The notes beneath the pieces are model-generated. The model saw nothing but the letters and a program-made list of their open reading frames with translations. It ran no database searches and was not told the DNA's origin. A stretch of DNA of 64,000 nucleotides, taken from Centropus unirufus (lineage: Eukaryota; Chordata; Aves; Cuculiformes; Centropidae). Each line of letters begins with the position of its first letter. The first letter of the stretch is position 1. The position numbers were made by a program, and so were the translations under genes. Shown piece by piece: positions 12,197 through 24,865 of the stretch. The DNA is taken from the NCBI GenBank assembly GCA_013397695.1, contig VYZI01000325.1, positions 304,612-368,611 of the forward strand. Reading direction: 5' to 3'.

Positions 12197-12535
12197 TCAG
12201 CAGGCCAAGGAAAGATACAAAGGAGGAAAAAATCGGTAAAAATCCTTCATTTCCCAAATACACTTGGTCTGATCTTTGTTCTGGACAATGACTTCTGAGA
12301 TGACAACATCAGCTTCATCATCATGAGTAGATGCTGTATTGAGTATTTCTGTGACATCATTAATATTTTTTAATTCTGCAACAGGAAACACTTTTTCACA
12401 CAGTGCTTCCACAAAGCCACAACTCTTGTAAGAGTCCACATTAGAAAAAGTTTTGCCTTTTTCCTTCCCCCACAATGCTGCCTGAGCTTTTGCCTGCCTC
12501 TGCCCTATTGGTACCCTCCGCATGATTCCCAGCAT
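12197..12535 (-). other. Unrecognised coding-like ORF, 112 codons
   Basis: Open frame on the minus strand whose composition looks more protein-like than its neighbours: the middle part reads FVEALCEKVFPVAELKNIND followed by an acidic stretch (STHDDEADVVISEV). A stop lies just upstream of the first ATG and the frame ends after a TTTTTTCCTCC tract. A splice-acceptor-like sequence, TGTTTCCTGTTGCAG, lies inside it. No donor nearby fits the phase of the exon candidate at 11959-11993, so the two cannot simply be joined. It could be an exon, a retrocopy fragment, a transposase remnant or chance. No family recognised. Confidence 0.2.
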
Positions 12536-13174
12536 GGACGAAGTGAATCAGCCCAGCAGAGTTAAAATGAATCAATCATAGGACAGTCTATACCCACTAG
12601 GCATCAATGGTCACCTGGGTGGGAGCACCTGTGTGCTCCAGCTGAAGAGCAGGCATTTTCTTCTCCAAAAGCTCAACCCACTGAAGGAGCCCTAAACTCC
12701 CTCTGTTCCTTTCTGTGAGCTGGTAATTTTCAAGCAGAGAGAAAAAATGTAAATATCAGCATGGTTAATTATTTTCCTGCTCATTTTTTGCAAGATAATC
12801 AGACAGAAAGATAAGGCTTGCTCTAAGAAACAGAAGCAGTTGCAATTTTTATCCAGCTACTGAGTGAAAGATTCCATCAATTCTTACAAAAGACACAGTT
12901 TGTTAATCTGTAGCTGCTGCCTACTTTGATGTGTAAGAGTAACTACAGAAAGCTCTCACTGCGCTTCTCTAAACATTTTCAGGCAATTTCTATAATCATA
13001 ACATCTCCTAGGATTATTTATTCTATGCACAACATTGCCATTCCAGCTGCTGCTGTCAACTGCAGAGAAACCAAGCTCAGAAGTTCAGGTTCCATCATAG
13101 AGGCATGAGTGACATCCCAGCCCTTTGTGTCTTCTCAATTCCCCCAAATTTCCATTAGAAGACACATTTTTCAC

Positions 13175-13445
13175 ATAGAATCATAGACATCTCAAATTGG
13201 AAGAGACCCATAAGGATCTTCAACTCCCTGCTTCTTGCAGGACTACCTAAAACTAAACCCTCTAACTAAGACCATGTGCCATCCAGATGCTTGTTGAACT
13301 CTGTCAGGCTTGGCACCATGACCACTTCCCCAGGAACCCTGTTCCAGTGAATGGCCACCCTCTCAGTAAGCTACCTTTTCCTTATTTCCAGTCTAAATTT
13401 CCCCCAGCTTCATTACATTTCCTTGTGTCCCATAAGTAACCAGAA
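13175..13445 (-). mobile_element. CR1 LINE, 5'-truncated 3' end
   Basis: Read on the minus strand this is the 3' terminal part of a CR1 non-LTR retrotransposon. The plus strand starts with the inverted tail (ATAGAATCATAG) and continues through the inverted landmarks for 'weighed against a neighbour' CR1 ends: TTGGAAGAGACCCATAAGGA, GGACTACCTAAAACTAAACC, CCTGTTCCAGTG and CTAAATTTCCCCCAG. It has only non-coding 3' UTR and the extreme 3' coding flank, no reverse transcriptase, as is usual because CR1 copies are truncated during insertion. The AAACTAAACC/GACTACC landmark is shared with the copy at 19455-19697, so the two probably belong to the same subfamily. Confidence 0.85.
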
Positions 13446-16090
13446 AACACCTCCCCCTCCTCTGCTTTCCCCTCTTATATATCCCCCTCATCTATTACCC
13501 ACTTTTACAGCTGCATATTTTATTTTCACTTACAAGGCCTCTACAGCAGGCTGCAAGCACTCATGTTACCACACCTTGACAGGAGTTACCACCCATCAGC
13601 TGAAGCACATTAACCATCCAAATGGATGCTCCTCTGCAGCTGTGACATCTTTAGCCAAGTGTCTTTCATGACGAGTAGTAGATTCCTGTGTCATAAAGGT
13701 AACCTTCAAAACACCAACTGGGTGTAAAATTCCACTAATGCAATAATGCATAAAACAATAGTGTTCAAAGACACGTCTCAAGGGATTGTTGACCTGAGAA
13801 TTCCTTATGACATATTTATAGGGAAACATAATGAATTATTGCTTGGCTGAGATAGCTCTGTGACAGAACATTTGCAGCCAAAGATAAGAACAATTGTATG
13901 TAAGTATCAGCACATGATTTTCTGTGCATAATATTAGTGGTGTTTGTTTTAGAAGTGACCACCCATCTGACTGTTCAAAAAAACCTCTTAGAGTTGCTAA
14001 AAGATGCAGGAGAAAGTTTTTACTTATAGCACATTTTCTATGTTTAATAACACCAGCTGTCGCTTTTACAAACACACCATGCCCTTCACAGTTATCCCAT
14101 ATTCTGCAAACACCAAAAAAACCCCAAACCCTCCCACAGTTATTAACATCTGCTTCATTTACTGATTCTGACAAACTGAAGGACAAAGGTATGATTTAAC
14201 AGATTGCTCTGTGTAAAGAAACAATGCAGTTCATGAAAAGATTCATCAAATGCCCCTGTCAGAATGCTTTACAAAGCACAGCTTAATGAATGTATGCAAA
14301 TTGCTATAATATATAAAAATGCCTGATGCCACTTCAGCAAGTAGGGTGCGCTTATGAAATCTACAGAGAGCAGTAAGGTGGATCTATCTAATTTGTCGTT
14401 GAAATAAACTGATTTGGATTCTTTCAGATAATTTCAATCTCTTTTTTTTTATTGCCTTGTGGCATGACAGTAATGCATTGCATACAATGAGCTACTGCTT
14501 TAGACCCTAGAAGATGTGATTATTCATTAGAAAAGCATTCAGCAACAGACAAACTGGAAGCATACTGGTACACTTCAATATTTTCCTTCAATGTTTTGAC
14601 ATGCTGACATTCTTTAAAAATTGGAATTTCTAAGCCTTGCTGTATTTAAACAGTACCCTTTTTTGTTGGCATTGCTTGATGTGAGGTTGAAGCCTGAGCA
14701 TAAGTCAGATTGATATTTACAGCATAAGGAACTGCTCAGATATGAAATCACATTAGAAAACAACATGCATTCAGGATGATCAATGCTGTTGCTGTTTTCA
14801 ACAATATTGATCTAGAGATCTGATAATTTTTTTTCATCAAGATAAGGAAAGAATGGCTTATACGTTAAAATGATTTTTTATGAAAAAAAAGACAACACTT
14901 TCTAGAGCTTCTTGCCCCTTGACAACTGAGAATTCTTTTCACAGAAAACAAAAGAGCACTTACAGTGTTTCCTCAGAGAAGCTAAAAACCCACAATTACC
15001 CTTTATGAATTTACCAAAAAAAAAGAATAAATAATACTTGTCTAATTTTTCACTTGGGAAAGCACACATGGAGAAGAACCCAGCATAATAAGCACATCAG
15101 AAACCAGAAGGCACAGTTTCTGGATCCTGGCTTTACTATTTAGGGCAGGCAGGTGTGAAAGAGAAAGAGAATTGTCAATTACCATGATTATCTCCTTTAA
15201 AAACGCGTTTTTTCTCTGAAAAAATCTGTCAGAAGAGCCTAGGTACAAATACTGATGCCCTGGGGCCAAAAGGGATTACATCAGTTTCTGCACCCTTTCT
15301 TTTTGAGGAAAGGTGCTATTCACCCTTTGAAAAGTCTTCATACCATCATGTGTACTAACATAAAACTGATTCTTGATAATTTGTAATTTTCTACCACCTC
15401 CGTGGCCCCCTCAGGACCCCCAGTCAGCCACAGACTAAGATACAGAACACAAATTGCCTGACCTCTTCATCTTCCCTTCAGTTGCATTCATCTGGAGTCC
15501 GTGATGGACAAAGTTCAGGGTGCAGCTGGCCCCTTCTTTTACATGCTATCTACTAAGTCTACAATTCTCCAGATGGAGGGTCTCCATCTCGTTGTAGAGA
15601 AATCATGTTTTCCTATGAATTAAAGGGAACTCTCCTGCTAGGATTTGCAAAAGGAAAATAAACACACGCACTCCAAATGAGACTTTCTTGGGTGGTTCTT
15701 GGCTATGTTATGCCAGAAGTAAAATCCTCAGTGTGAATATGGCACAAGTGCTAGCTTATAGTCTTACAAGGAAAATTCTCCCTGAAACAAGTCTAATAAA
15801 GGAACATTTTCAACGCTTATATCTTCCATTATACATTTCATGTTACTACCGCAGTAATTGCTGTTACTATCAAAGCTAGACACAAGTTTTGCTCACTGCC
15901 TTGGGCACAATGACTAAGTTGGGCAGTGCTCAATGTAGGGTTTGCAATCTCTGCATTACGGGACCATAGTTTCTACATTGAGAGTTAACTAAGTTGTAAA
16001 ATAAGATTCCAGGGTGAAACACCACACCAGAAATGTACTGTGATCTCCTCATTTTAAAAGCATTAACCTGTAAAATCCCTTCCATTCTGT
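13446..16090. other. Unique AT-rich non-coding DNA
   Basis: A pyrimidine-rich stretch (13440-13510) may be the eroded inner part of the neighbouring CR1. The rest is AT-rich with A and T runs and no recognisable gene, repeat family or RNA. Overlapping open frames at 13836-14199 on both strands have no support beyond their length. Confidence 0.55.
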
Positions 16091-16165
16091 TCTGCTGATA
16101 TTTAGTATGTGCCAGACGCTATGGAAAACATTTATATGTATCTGCAACAGAACTTACAATACGGT
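16090..16165 (+). mobile_element. MIR-like SINE core fragment
   Basis: The segment around TTAGTATGTGCCAGACGCTA and the following ACATTTATATGTATCTG follow the order of the MIR/CORE-SINE landmark (tactatgtgccaggcactgt... then ttacatgtatta). It also looks like a spliced exon (acceptor near 16102, donor at about 16162), but all three frames are open over its short length and the SINE resemblance explains it better. A deep-age fossil, so strongly diverged. Confidence 0.35.
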
Positions 16166-19100
16166 GAGTGTTCATAACCTTTTTCTAGAACTGACGATGT
16201 ATCACTGACAATTAAGGGATGGTATCTTTCACACTTTGTATTACTTTTACATGCCAGATTGCAATATTTAACAGCACAGGCTATTCACACCTTTACATGT
16301 ATATATTATTTTTAATTTGCATGATGGTGGGTGGGCTTTGCAGTCAAAGACTGAAGTCTGCAAATAGATGAACATATCAAGCCTTTCTTTATTATACCTC
16401 ATTTCTCAGAGTAACTCTCTCAGGTTCCATCACTCCCATTTCTACTTTAAATATGTTCTTTTTAACACCAACCTATAAGTGCAGAAATATGTGTCCCCTA
16501 TTGACTGTACACTAAGGCCAACAGATTTGCAGGTAATGTAGTTAATAAAGGCAAATTAAGGAAGGTCTATCTCATATCTCTTATATCCTGAACCCATATG
16601 AAATTACACAAATTATTGTAAGTAAAATAAAACATTCTAACTTGTCCCTGAAATAGAGAGGAAAAGATTAATCATGGGAGTCGATCTTCTTACAGCTCCC
16701 CTAAGATGCAACACCTAATAGATTTCAGAATAAAAAAAAGGAAAAACCTCCTGTACATTTTTCAGTTTTAGTCTAATAAAAAAGCTTCAATAAAGTACAT
16801 TAACTGCATACCATCATTGACAAAATCACAGTCACCCTGTGTGCACTGGAGCATGATACATGATAATGCAATAAAACATTTCTTTCAACCTGTTACTTAA
16901 GGTTTCACTTTCTGTGAAAGTATGAAGTATTGAGCAACTTTACCATGGGAGGCACTTCTGAAGGGAAACAGCCCTCACCTGGCCTGACACAGGCAGAAGA
17001 GGCACACATGGCCACTGTTTTAGATTTGGCAATGTGAAGTAAGATACCTTGATACCTCCACAGAGGGTCTGAGATATGTAAAAATGTGCTGTCATCACTA
17101 CAGTGTAGAAGTCGCAATGTAAACTCCATATGGAACTATGTATTTTTTAAAAAAGTACTTTAAAAAAAAGAAAAGTAGAAACACTAAGGTGTGTTATTTC
17201 AACCTAGTGAAAGACTTGCTGCACAGCTCAATGCAATGAATGCAATGATCCTCAAACTCTTCCCTTTTTTAACTATAGTGACAACTGTTGGGAAAACCCT
17301 GTTCAAATAATCACAAGGAATGTAAAAAAGAGTTCCAGTAAGTTGAATATGGATCATATTTTTCAGGAGTAAGATCTATGGAGAATATTGTGGGTAAGTT
17401 CAGCATGCTTATGATGCTCAATAGCCCTGGAAGATCCTTAGCACCACAGCATCTGAAGATTATGATGCCTCATTCCTGCAAGAGAGAACCATTCAGAACT
17501 AATCACCAGTAAAATTCAGTTTTGGAAAACACAGATGGTCAAAACATCCATAGAAGAAACAAGAGGACAATCATGTCCTCATGAAATGGACACCCATTGT
17601 AACCTGAGGTGGCTGAAATTCACAGGTATTTGTTCCCTCTTTCAGCATTACAGAAGAGAAAGACCAACTTTCCCTCTGGTCTCAGAAGCAAATAAGGAAG
17701 CTGAAGCTGAGAATAGAAGCAGGATCAAATAACTTGAGAGAGGCTAGGAAGTCTTTCTAAGCAGACAGTTGTGCCTCCTGCGAAAAGTGAACAGGCACCA
17801 AGATTTTCTCTGAGAAGTCAGAAATAATGAGGAATAGCTTATTCGGATAAGGACTGCTAGCAGATAGACTAGTGAGAGAGTTTGTTCATCATAGTGATGA
17901 TAAAACAGTATTAGTAAAGCAGAACAATTTTAAGGAGAGGTAGCTAAAAATACCTGCTCAATGCAGACTTCCAAGTCCTTCTCTTCTCTGGTATGGTGAT
18001 TCTTCAAAGTTGAATATCCCAACCGACAATGCTGTACTCAAGTCTACCGGCATTAAATGAAAACATTATATGCTGTGGTAGGCCAATAGTCTCTGAGACT
18101 TGTGTGTCTATATGAATTACAAGGATTGGTGCATTTTGTTCCAGTTAGTTTGAATTAGAACCTTGTTGCACAGCAAGCTTTTGGCACAGGCTTCAGCTGG
18201 AAAAGTCTGGGTACAGTGGTTGGGCTGCAGTATTGAAGGAATATAGTACCCATAAGGAGGAACTAGGTTTTGTCTTGTTTTCTGACCTTGCTTTGTTCAG
18301 AAAGACCAAGCACACAGTATCTGTTCCACAAAGATACATGCATGCCACATAATCCTTTCCTAACATCAACCACAAAAGAACAAAAACAATGTCCCAATAC
18401 GATTTTTTGGGAGGGAAGGCAGGTGACATCTCCAGCTCCAAGGGTCTTGCAACAGCAAGGGATATCTTACACTGACATCAGTCTAGGACCTGGCGGTTAG
18501 CTAAAAGAAGAATCCACCAATTGCTGAATTAAACATAAAATAGCTGATGGGGCAAACACATGAGCAGTAGTCAGTCTCATTTCTAGACCCTTTTGTAAAC
18601 TATGACTAGATATTCATACTGCATGTTTGGTTTTTCTTTTAACCACTCTAAATGCTCCCATGTATTTGCATAAAACCTTCCCTAAATATAACAAGTTTTA
18701 TCTTAGAATTATTTTGGTTTTCTACTTAACTGATGTGTTTGGAGTTTATTCCAGAACTTCACCTCTTGAGATGCTTGAAAAATTTCTTCTAATTTTAAGT
18801 CTAGATTCATTCAGGACTAATTAATAAGTATATTATCTTGTGTTGATATTATCCTTTAATTCCAACAGCTCTCCTCGTTTCCTCCCTAGTGTTGTGCTCC
18901 AAAGGTATTTAGAAAAAGGTTTCTTCCTGAATATTACATACAAATTATAGGGAATAGAAGCTTAGCATATTTTGTCAGAAAGTCTGACAGAAGGTAAACA
19001 TTCACTGGGAAAACATATTTAGCCTGCTTTTATTTAGTGATGAGCAAAAAGTAGACACTGATTTCTTTTCCTAGTTACGCCAGTATAAACCAGGAATACC

Positions 19101-19306
19101 TGTGTATGACCTACGGCTAACCGAGAGGCAAGAAGGGCACCTGAGTAGGCATCTGCCTAGGGCTGCAGTTAGGATTCAGAACACTAAACTGTCAGTGAAG
19201 AAATAAGACCTAATAGAGGAGGGGAGAACAGTAGGGATCTGTCATATAAAAGCCATATTTTTAGAGGTTTTGGAAAGTGAAAGATGGCAATTATAGACTT
19301 CCTCCT
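16166..19306. other. Unique AT-rich non-coding DNA
   Basis: No gene or clear repeat. Near 19066-19110 the sequence GTTACGCCAGTATAAACCAGG recalls a very old amniote interspersed repeat but is too short to assign. The remaining ORFs are short and unsupported. Confidence 0.5.
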
Positions 19307-19430
19307 TAGAATCATAAAATGAGTTGGAAGTGACCTTAAAGATCGTCTAGTTCCACCCTCCTTGCCATGAGCAGGGACATCTTCCACTAGACCACCCCAA
19401 AGAGACTTGAAAATCACTGTATATGGCATC
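19307..19430 (-). mobile_element. CR1 LINE, short 3' end
   Basis: The plus strand shows the inverted CR1 tail (TAGAATCATAAAATG) followed by TTGGAAGTGACCTTAAAGAT, CCTTGCCATGAGCAGGGACA and CTTCCACTAGACCA, the standard order for a minus-strand CR1 3' UTR. About 120 bp survive. It lies head to head with the plus-strand CR1 that begins about 25 bp away. Confidence 0.85.
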
Positions 19431-19454
19431 TAGACCTCATACTCACTAAGTAAA

Positions 19455-19697
19455 TGGTGCACGTGCTTCAGTTCAGATTGGACAGAAGGAAAAGGTTCTT
19501 TGCTGAGAGGGTGATCGGTCACTAGAACAGGCTCCACAGGGAAGTAGTCACTGCACCATGCTTGGCGGAGTTAAACTAGCATCTAGATGATGCACTTAGT
19601 CATATGGTTTAGTTTTAGATAGTCCTGTAAGGATCAAGGAGTTGGACACGATGATTTTTAGAGGTCCCTTCCAACATAAAATATTTTATGATTCTAA
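19455..19697 (+). mobile_element. CR1 LINE, 3' end
   Basis: Plus-strand CR1 3' terminus: TTCAGATTGGACAGAAGG, AAAAGGTTCTTTGCTGAGAG, ACTAGAACAGGCTCC, TGGTTTAGTTTTAGATAGTC, GGAGTTGGACACGATGAT, GTCCCTTCCAAC, then the tail TTTTATGATTCTAAG. No coding sequence remains. The TTTAGTTTTAGATAGTCC segment matches the inverted AAACTAAA landmark of the 13175-13445 copy, suggesting one subfamily. Confidence 0.88.
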
Positions 19698-22600
19698 GTC
19701 AATGCAAAAGACAATTTTATATTCCGCCCCAATTTTTTATGTAACCATCACAGTTTTGTGTTGAATTCAATGCCAATCAAATGTATTAGGGATGGTCTTA
19801 GGACACAAAATGCACTGAGCCTCTCTGAGTGAAAAAGCACCTCTCTTCTCTCTCCAAGCTGCAGTGGCATTGCCATGGACGGCACCAAAACTTCTGACTT
19901 ATTGAATCATGATTTCTGAACATCGACAGACTCTGCCTTCAAATGTCCAAGGAAGTCCAAGGTCCACTACAGAGGGACCAATCAATGTAAATCAGGTGGC
20001 CCTCCAGCACAGCCGTTCTGTATTGTTCTCCAAGACTTCAGCACTTAGGGGGGAATTGTCTCACTAGTTACAGATGTCAATATCTGAGCTCATCACCTCG
20101 GGCTACCCTTAACTGAGAGAAAGAAATAGGTATATCTAGGACTCAATTCCTCTCATCCTAACTTGGATATCTAATATAGCTTAGACAAATTGCACCCAAA
20201 TATAGAGTCTAGTGACCATAAAAGGAACCTAGGCAGTGTAGTTTTGATGTGGGCATTTCCTCTGTAAATAATGTAAGGTATTTGAGACAAATATTGCCAC
20301 TGAAGCCTTCCTCAGCAGAGCTGGAAATCAGAGAGATCTGAAGTCACAAACCAGGGTTCAAAGGACAGGTTTTCAATGACAGCATGGTCTAATCTGCAAG
20401 TCTTTATCCAGTTTCTGTTGAATTTTAAATAGAAGAATTTGAGATTTGGCTCAATGATAGCAACAATAAAAGTCATCATTAATCTGGAAAGACTTATTTA
20501 TGAGAAAATATTAAAATAAATAAATATGTATAGCTTGACTAAAGCCACTATTGAAAGAGAAAAATTATAATTAACTACAAGCTCTGGAAGGATGCACACA
20601 CTAAAGATTTTTTTTTTAATAAGGATTTTCAGGAAACTATAGCTAAGAATAATGTGATTATACTGAGCAAGTAAAATTTAGGCTGACAGGGAAAAAAATC
20701 CTAATAATGAATTGTATTATATTGTAAAATAATCTTCCAAAGGAAATTGGCTGAAATCCAAGCCCATCTAAAGCCAACTGGACGAAGATCCACAGAGAAC
20801 AATCCTGCATTAGCTGCAAGATGGACTACATGACTCAACAGCACTTTTTCATTTTTAAATTCCTATCATTCCACTGTACAAAATAATCCAATAAGTCAAA
20901 GGGAAGAGGGAAATAGGCTTAGTAACAACTGCACAGCCATCTCTTCTCTGAGGTCTGCACACTGCAATCAGTGCAACTTGCACTGAGTGCACTGAGGGGG
21001 AAAACATCTGTATATGATCAGAAGACTGTGTTAATTCAGTGCTATGAGGTCTTATGCCTGATGTCCCTTACTCCCCCTTACTCCACTCTTTAATGAAATA
21101 ACATTACCAGAAGAATCGACCTTATGTTGTTAAAGTATCAATCATGATCTTTGCTGTACCAGCTACTCATAATTGGTTTAAGCTTTCTCGGTCTCAGATG
21201 CCAAGTGGTGTTAAACAAAACAAAAAAAAAATAAATAGCCTGTAGGCACGTATTTCCCCTGAAATAATCTTGCCACACGTTAATCTACACAGACTACAGT
21301 AACAATGTTTTCTTAAGATTATGAAACTCATTTTTAAAGCTGTGCAATAGTTCGTGCTTAAATTTTGAAGAGGGTTTGACATTTTATAGTTAAAAAATCT
21401 TGCTTAGAGTCTGTTACTATGTCCATGTTTTCTGTTATGCCTAAGCTGCAAATAACAGAAGTCTTCTTAAAGAACAAATATTCAATTTAATTATGGATTT
21501 GGTTTTACTCTACACGGGATGCTAGACAGTCTTAACTATATATAATATTTTCTGAAGAAAGTGCTTTCAAGTGTAACACTAGCTTTCTACAACCCCTTGC
21601 AACTCCACTTTTCAACAGCAGCCACAGTCTGCAATGCAGACCAAACTTCTACCCACTTCATGGAGAGGTCTGAGATGTATTAAGAATGTATAGCAGGGGA
21701 TGATTTTTCTAAAAAAAAATTTTTAAGTAACATAATCATCTGAAGAATAGATCTGTATGCCATAGGTATTTTGGCTGTTGTTTTGGGGTTTTTTTGTCAT
21801 TATGGGCTCTTTTTTACTTCAAGTGCTCAATTAAACATAGAATAGCAGAGACAGGATTTCTGTTTTTCAAAAGAAGGAATATTAATGGAAATCTATGTCT
21901 GCATAACAAAACAGTTATCAACAGCTCATAGCTCACACCACTGAAATATTCACATAATTTCTCCTCAATTTTTTTGTCTTCTCCAATGAACTTTTCAAAT
22001 CAGAACCCAAATTACCATTTTCCTACCTTCTTTGTCAAAAGAGGAATATTAGAATCTTAATATGCAGAATCCTTCTAAATGCTTATACATTTGAGATTTT
22101 TCATTCTCTCTTCTCTTAAGATAATGAGAAACATAAAATATGAATTACCCTTTAACCGATACAGCTACTAAATCCCACTCTCGGAGATAGAGGTAAGGCA
22201 ATAAAGTGGCAGCTGTGTCCCTGCAGTCTATCTGCACCTGAAACCGAGGTTGCCTTAGTAGAAGTGACCCACCATTTTTAATTGGTCTCAGCGTATGCTG
22301 AGAGAAAAATTGGCCGCCACATTATATTTCAAAGGGGTTGGACATACGCTGCTGCAGGCCAGTGTTCAAAGAGCATCTAAAGATGCTATAAAAAATGGAA
22401 AGTCATCAGCAGGAACATGCTGGGGTCAAGAGGCAAGACTATGGATCTCAGGGGTGTGGATACACAACACGAGCAACAGGCAGGTGTAGAAAAAGGAGGA
22501 ATAGACCATCTCAGTATTTGGAGGAGGAGCCCAAATGAAGCGGCATTTTATCGTTTCCAAAATGACTGTGAGGCAGAAGACACTGCTGACCAGAAATCCA

Positions 22601-24755
22601 TAAAGACACAAGAAGCTCCTTTTATCGTGCAGTTTTCTGGGCAACCTGGGTAGAGCTCTGTAAGCAAACCTGGCAACAAAGCCTCTGTATCTGCCCCTGG
22701 GCTTCTTTTCCTCTTGATGCCTAAGCAAAGAAAAATAAAAACAAACAAAAAAACAATACCAAGACTAGGGTGTGATGACAGAATGGAAAAGCCAATTAAA
22801 GGATTTTCCAATACCCATACATAGGGGCAGATCAAGGGAAAAGGGGAAGTAATATTTCTAATTCTTTTTAGGAAGTTATCACAAGGAATTTGGTTGTATT
22901 ATACTTGACTCAGATGGCTATTGCCAATGATGGTAGTTTAACCAGAAGCTAAATCTGCTATAATTTTTCACTGATTTACAATGCTCAAAGAATTATAGAA
23001 AAACATTGATGAAATATCATATTTCTCTTTTAACCAAATGGGTGAAAACTTAGTAAGTACATATAAGTACTACATAAAGCTCGGTTTGAAGGATGCCTTT
23101 TTCCAGCAGTTAACAGGACTGTCAACATAACAAACACATCATGACATGAAAATACCTTCACAACTTTACAGCAGAGTAACTACTTGATTTTTTGTCTACG
23201 TTTGCCTCGCTCTGTTAGAAGACATGCAGCCAGGCGACAGCCAGGAAGTCTACATAATTTCCTACTGTGGGTTTCTGCACTTACATGGAAATACCTGGAG
23301 AGAGGGGTGTTTAACAATGAAGTACGTAAAACACAGGGAATTTCTCAAGAATGGGTAGAAAAGGGAGCAATGGCCATGCCTGCAGAGATAAGCAAGGACC
23401 AAACTCAGAGTCAGACTCCAGAGGTGGCAGAAAGAAAGGGACTTCGCTCAAGATCTTCCAGAGAGGATTTCACAGGAACTATGGTCAAGTTTTGGGGGTT
23501 ATTGATTCATTGTGCTTACTTTTAGGAAACCAAAACTGCCTGATATGAAATTCTGCCACAATCTCAGACTATTACTGAAAAGATAATGGAAAAATGAAAG
23601 AAACTGCAGAAAATAAATACACCTTTATACAAACTGGAATTAATAACTTCAAAGGTAGAAAAAAACACAAATGAAAAAACAATAAAAAACCCAAACAGAA
23701 AAAAACTCCAACATTTTGGGGCTTGGGATTTTGTACATTAGTATTTCATAGCCCTACGTCAGTAGGAATGCCAGGGGACAAGGACAAGGTAGTGAAATAG
23801 GAAGGAAGAAGCAGGACAGTGATGAGAAGCATGAAGCCGTTGCCCTTGTTTTAGGGCAAGAAAAAGGAAACCATCTCAGCTACAGAAAGCAGGGAAAGCT
23901 GTGACTTAAAGGTGCCCTTTTCAACATCAAATTATTTCCCACTGCTTCACACAGCCTGTAAGAGAAGTGTGAAATTAAGATACGTAAAAATTGGGGGAAA
24001 ATAGATGTCCTTATTCTTAAAATCTTCTAACCTGGGGCTCTGAGCCTTTGCTTTTAAGATTAGATTGCTATCAATGGAACATCTCTTGTTTTTCTTCAAG
24101 ATACACTGTAAAATACTACAGGACTCTTGCAAGTTCTTGTTTGGATGGTCTTGAGTTTTGGGGATGAGGGGGAAAAGAGGGAGTATGAGGATTTTATAAT
24201 CTTTAGAAAGCATTTATATATTTCTGCCTTGTGTCCCAAGAGTTTTCAGGAAGTAACACTTCATGTGCCTAGTGAGGGGCATGCTCAGATCCTTGCCCGG
24301 GTTCCCCCTCCACTGTGTAATATTACCCAGATCAAATGTAACAGTTACAGGTGCTTTAAAACTAGAAACACTTACAAAAAAGGTATAAAAAGGTTTGGTT
24401 AGCGTTCTGAATTAGAAGCAAAGGAGTCTAATTCATAATTCATAATTGAGATTCTTAAATGTACTCTAACTACACACAGAAGTCCAGCAAGTTTACATGC
24501 ATTAATTGTTGCCACAATGTTGAAGTGGCTATGAGCACAATTTCATTACCCAATTAAGCTCCAAACTGTCAAATTTATTCATGCAGTGTAGGCATATCAT
24601 ATTTTTAAATTATCTCAATCAGTTAGATAATACTCCCTTTCTGCACACAAAGGCATTCAACGTTTAAAGAAAGAAAAATTTTCCAGTTTTTCTTTAGATC
24701 CCAGGTGGACTGAATTTTTCCAGCTCAAGCCTTCCTAAACCACAGAGAACTAAAT
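19698..24755. other. Unique AT-rich non-coding DNA
   Basis: No recognisable gene or repeat family. Local features: an inverted 9-mer pair at 22289-22351, and slightly GC-richer stretches at 22280-22700 and 23190-23520 where several overlapping frames are open by chance. A good acceptor (TCTCTTCTCTTAAG near 22120) and donor (GAG|GTAAGG at about 22192) flank 70-odd bases with stops in all frames, so this is not a coding exon. Confidence 0.55.
22289..22351. repeat. CpG-containing 9-bp inverted repeat
   Basis: CAGCGTATG at 22289-22297 and its exact complement CATACGCTG at 22343-22351, separated by 45 bases that include TTGGCCGCCAC. The CpG in each arm is unusual for this CpG-poor DNA. No element family recognised. 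Confidence 0.5.
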
Positions 24756-24865
24756 ATTGCAAGCATTTTACAGATTTTACAATTCAGAAAATGGGGGTTA
24801 GAGGCAGAGATCTCACAACTGTATCAAGAGCAAAGGCCTACATTCTTTAACCACTGTCCCCACTT
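24756..24865 (+). mobile_element. MIR/L2-like ancient fragment
   Basis: CATTTTACAGATTTTACAAT, GAAAATGGGG, GAGGCAGAGATCTCACAAC and GGCCTACATTCTTTAACCAC follow the order of the MIR/L2 3' landmark (ttttacagat...gaaactgaggcacagag...cacacagct...atgctctaaccactg), with internal losses. The match is from memory and is weak base by base. Confidence 0.3.

Noticed and set aside
22120..22193. Acceptor and donor pair resembling an exon on the plus strand
   Set aside because: All three frames contain stops, so it cannot be a coding exon; a non-coding exon cannot be judged from sequence alone.
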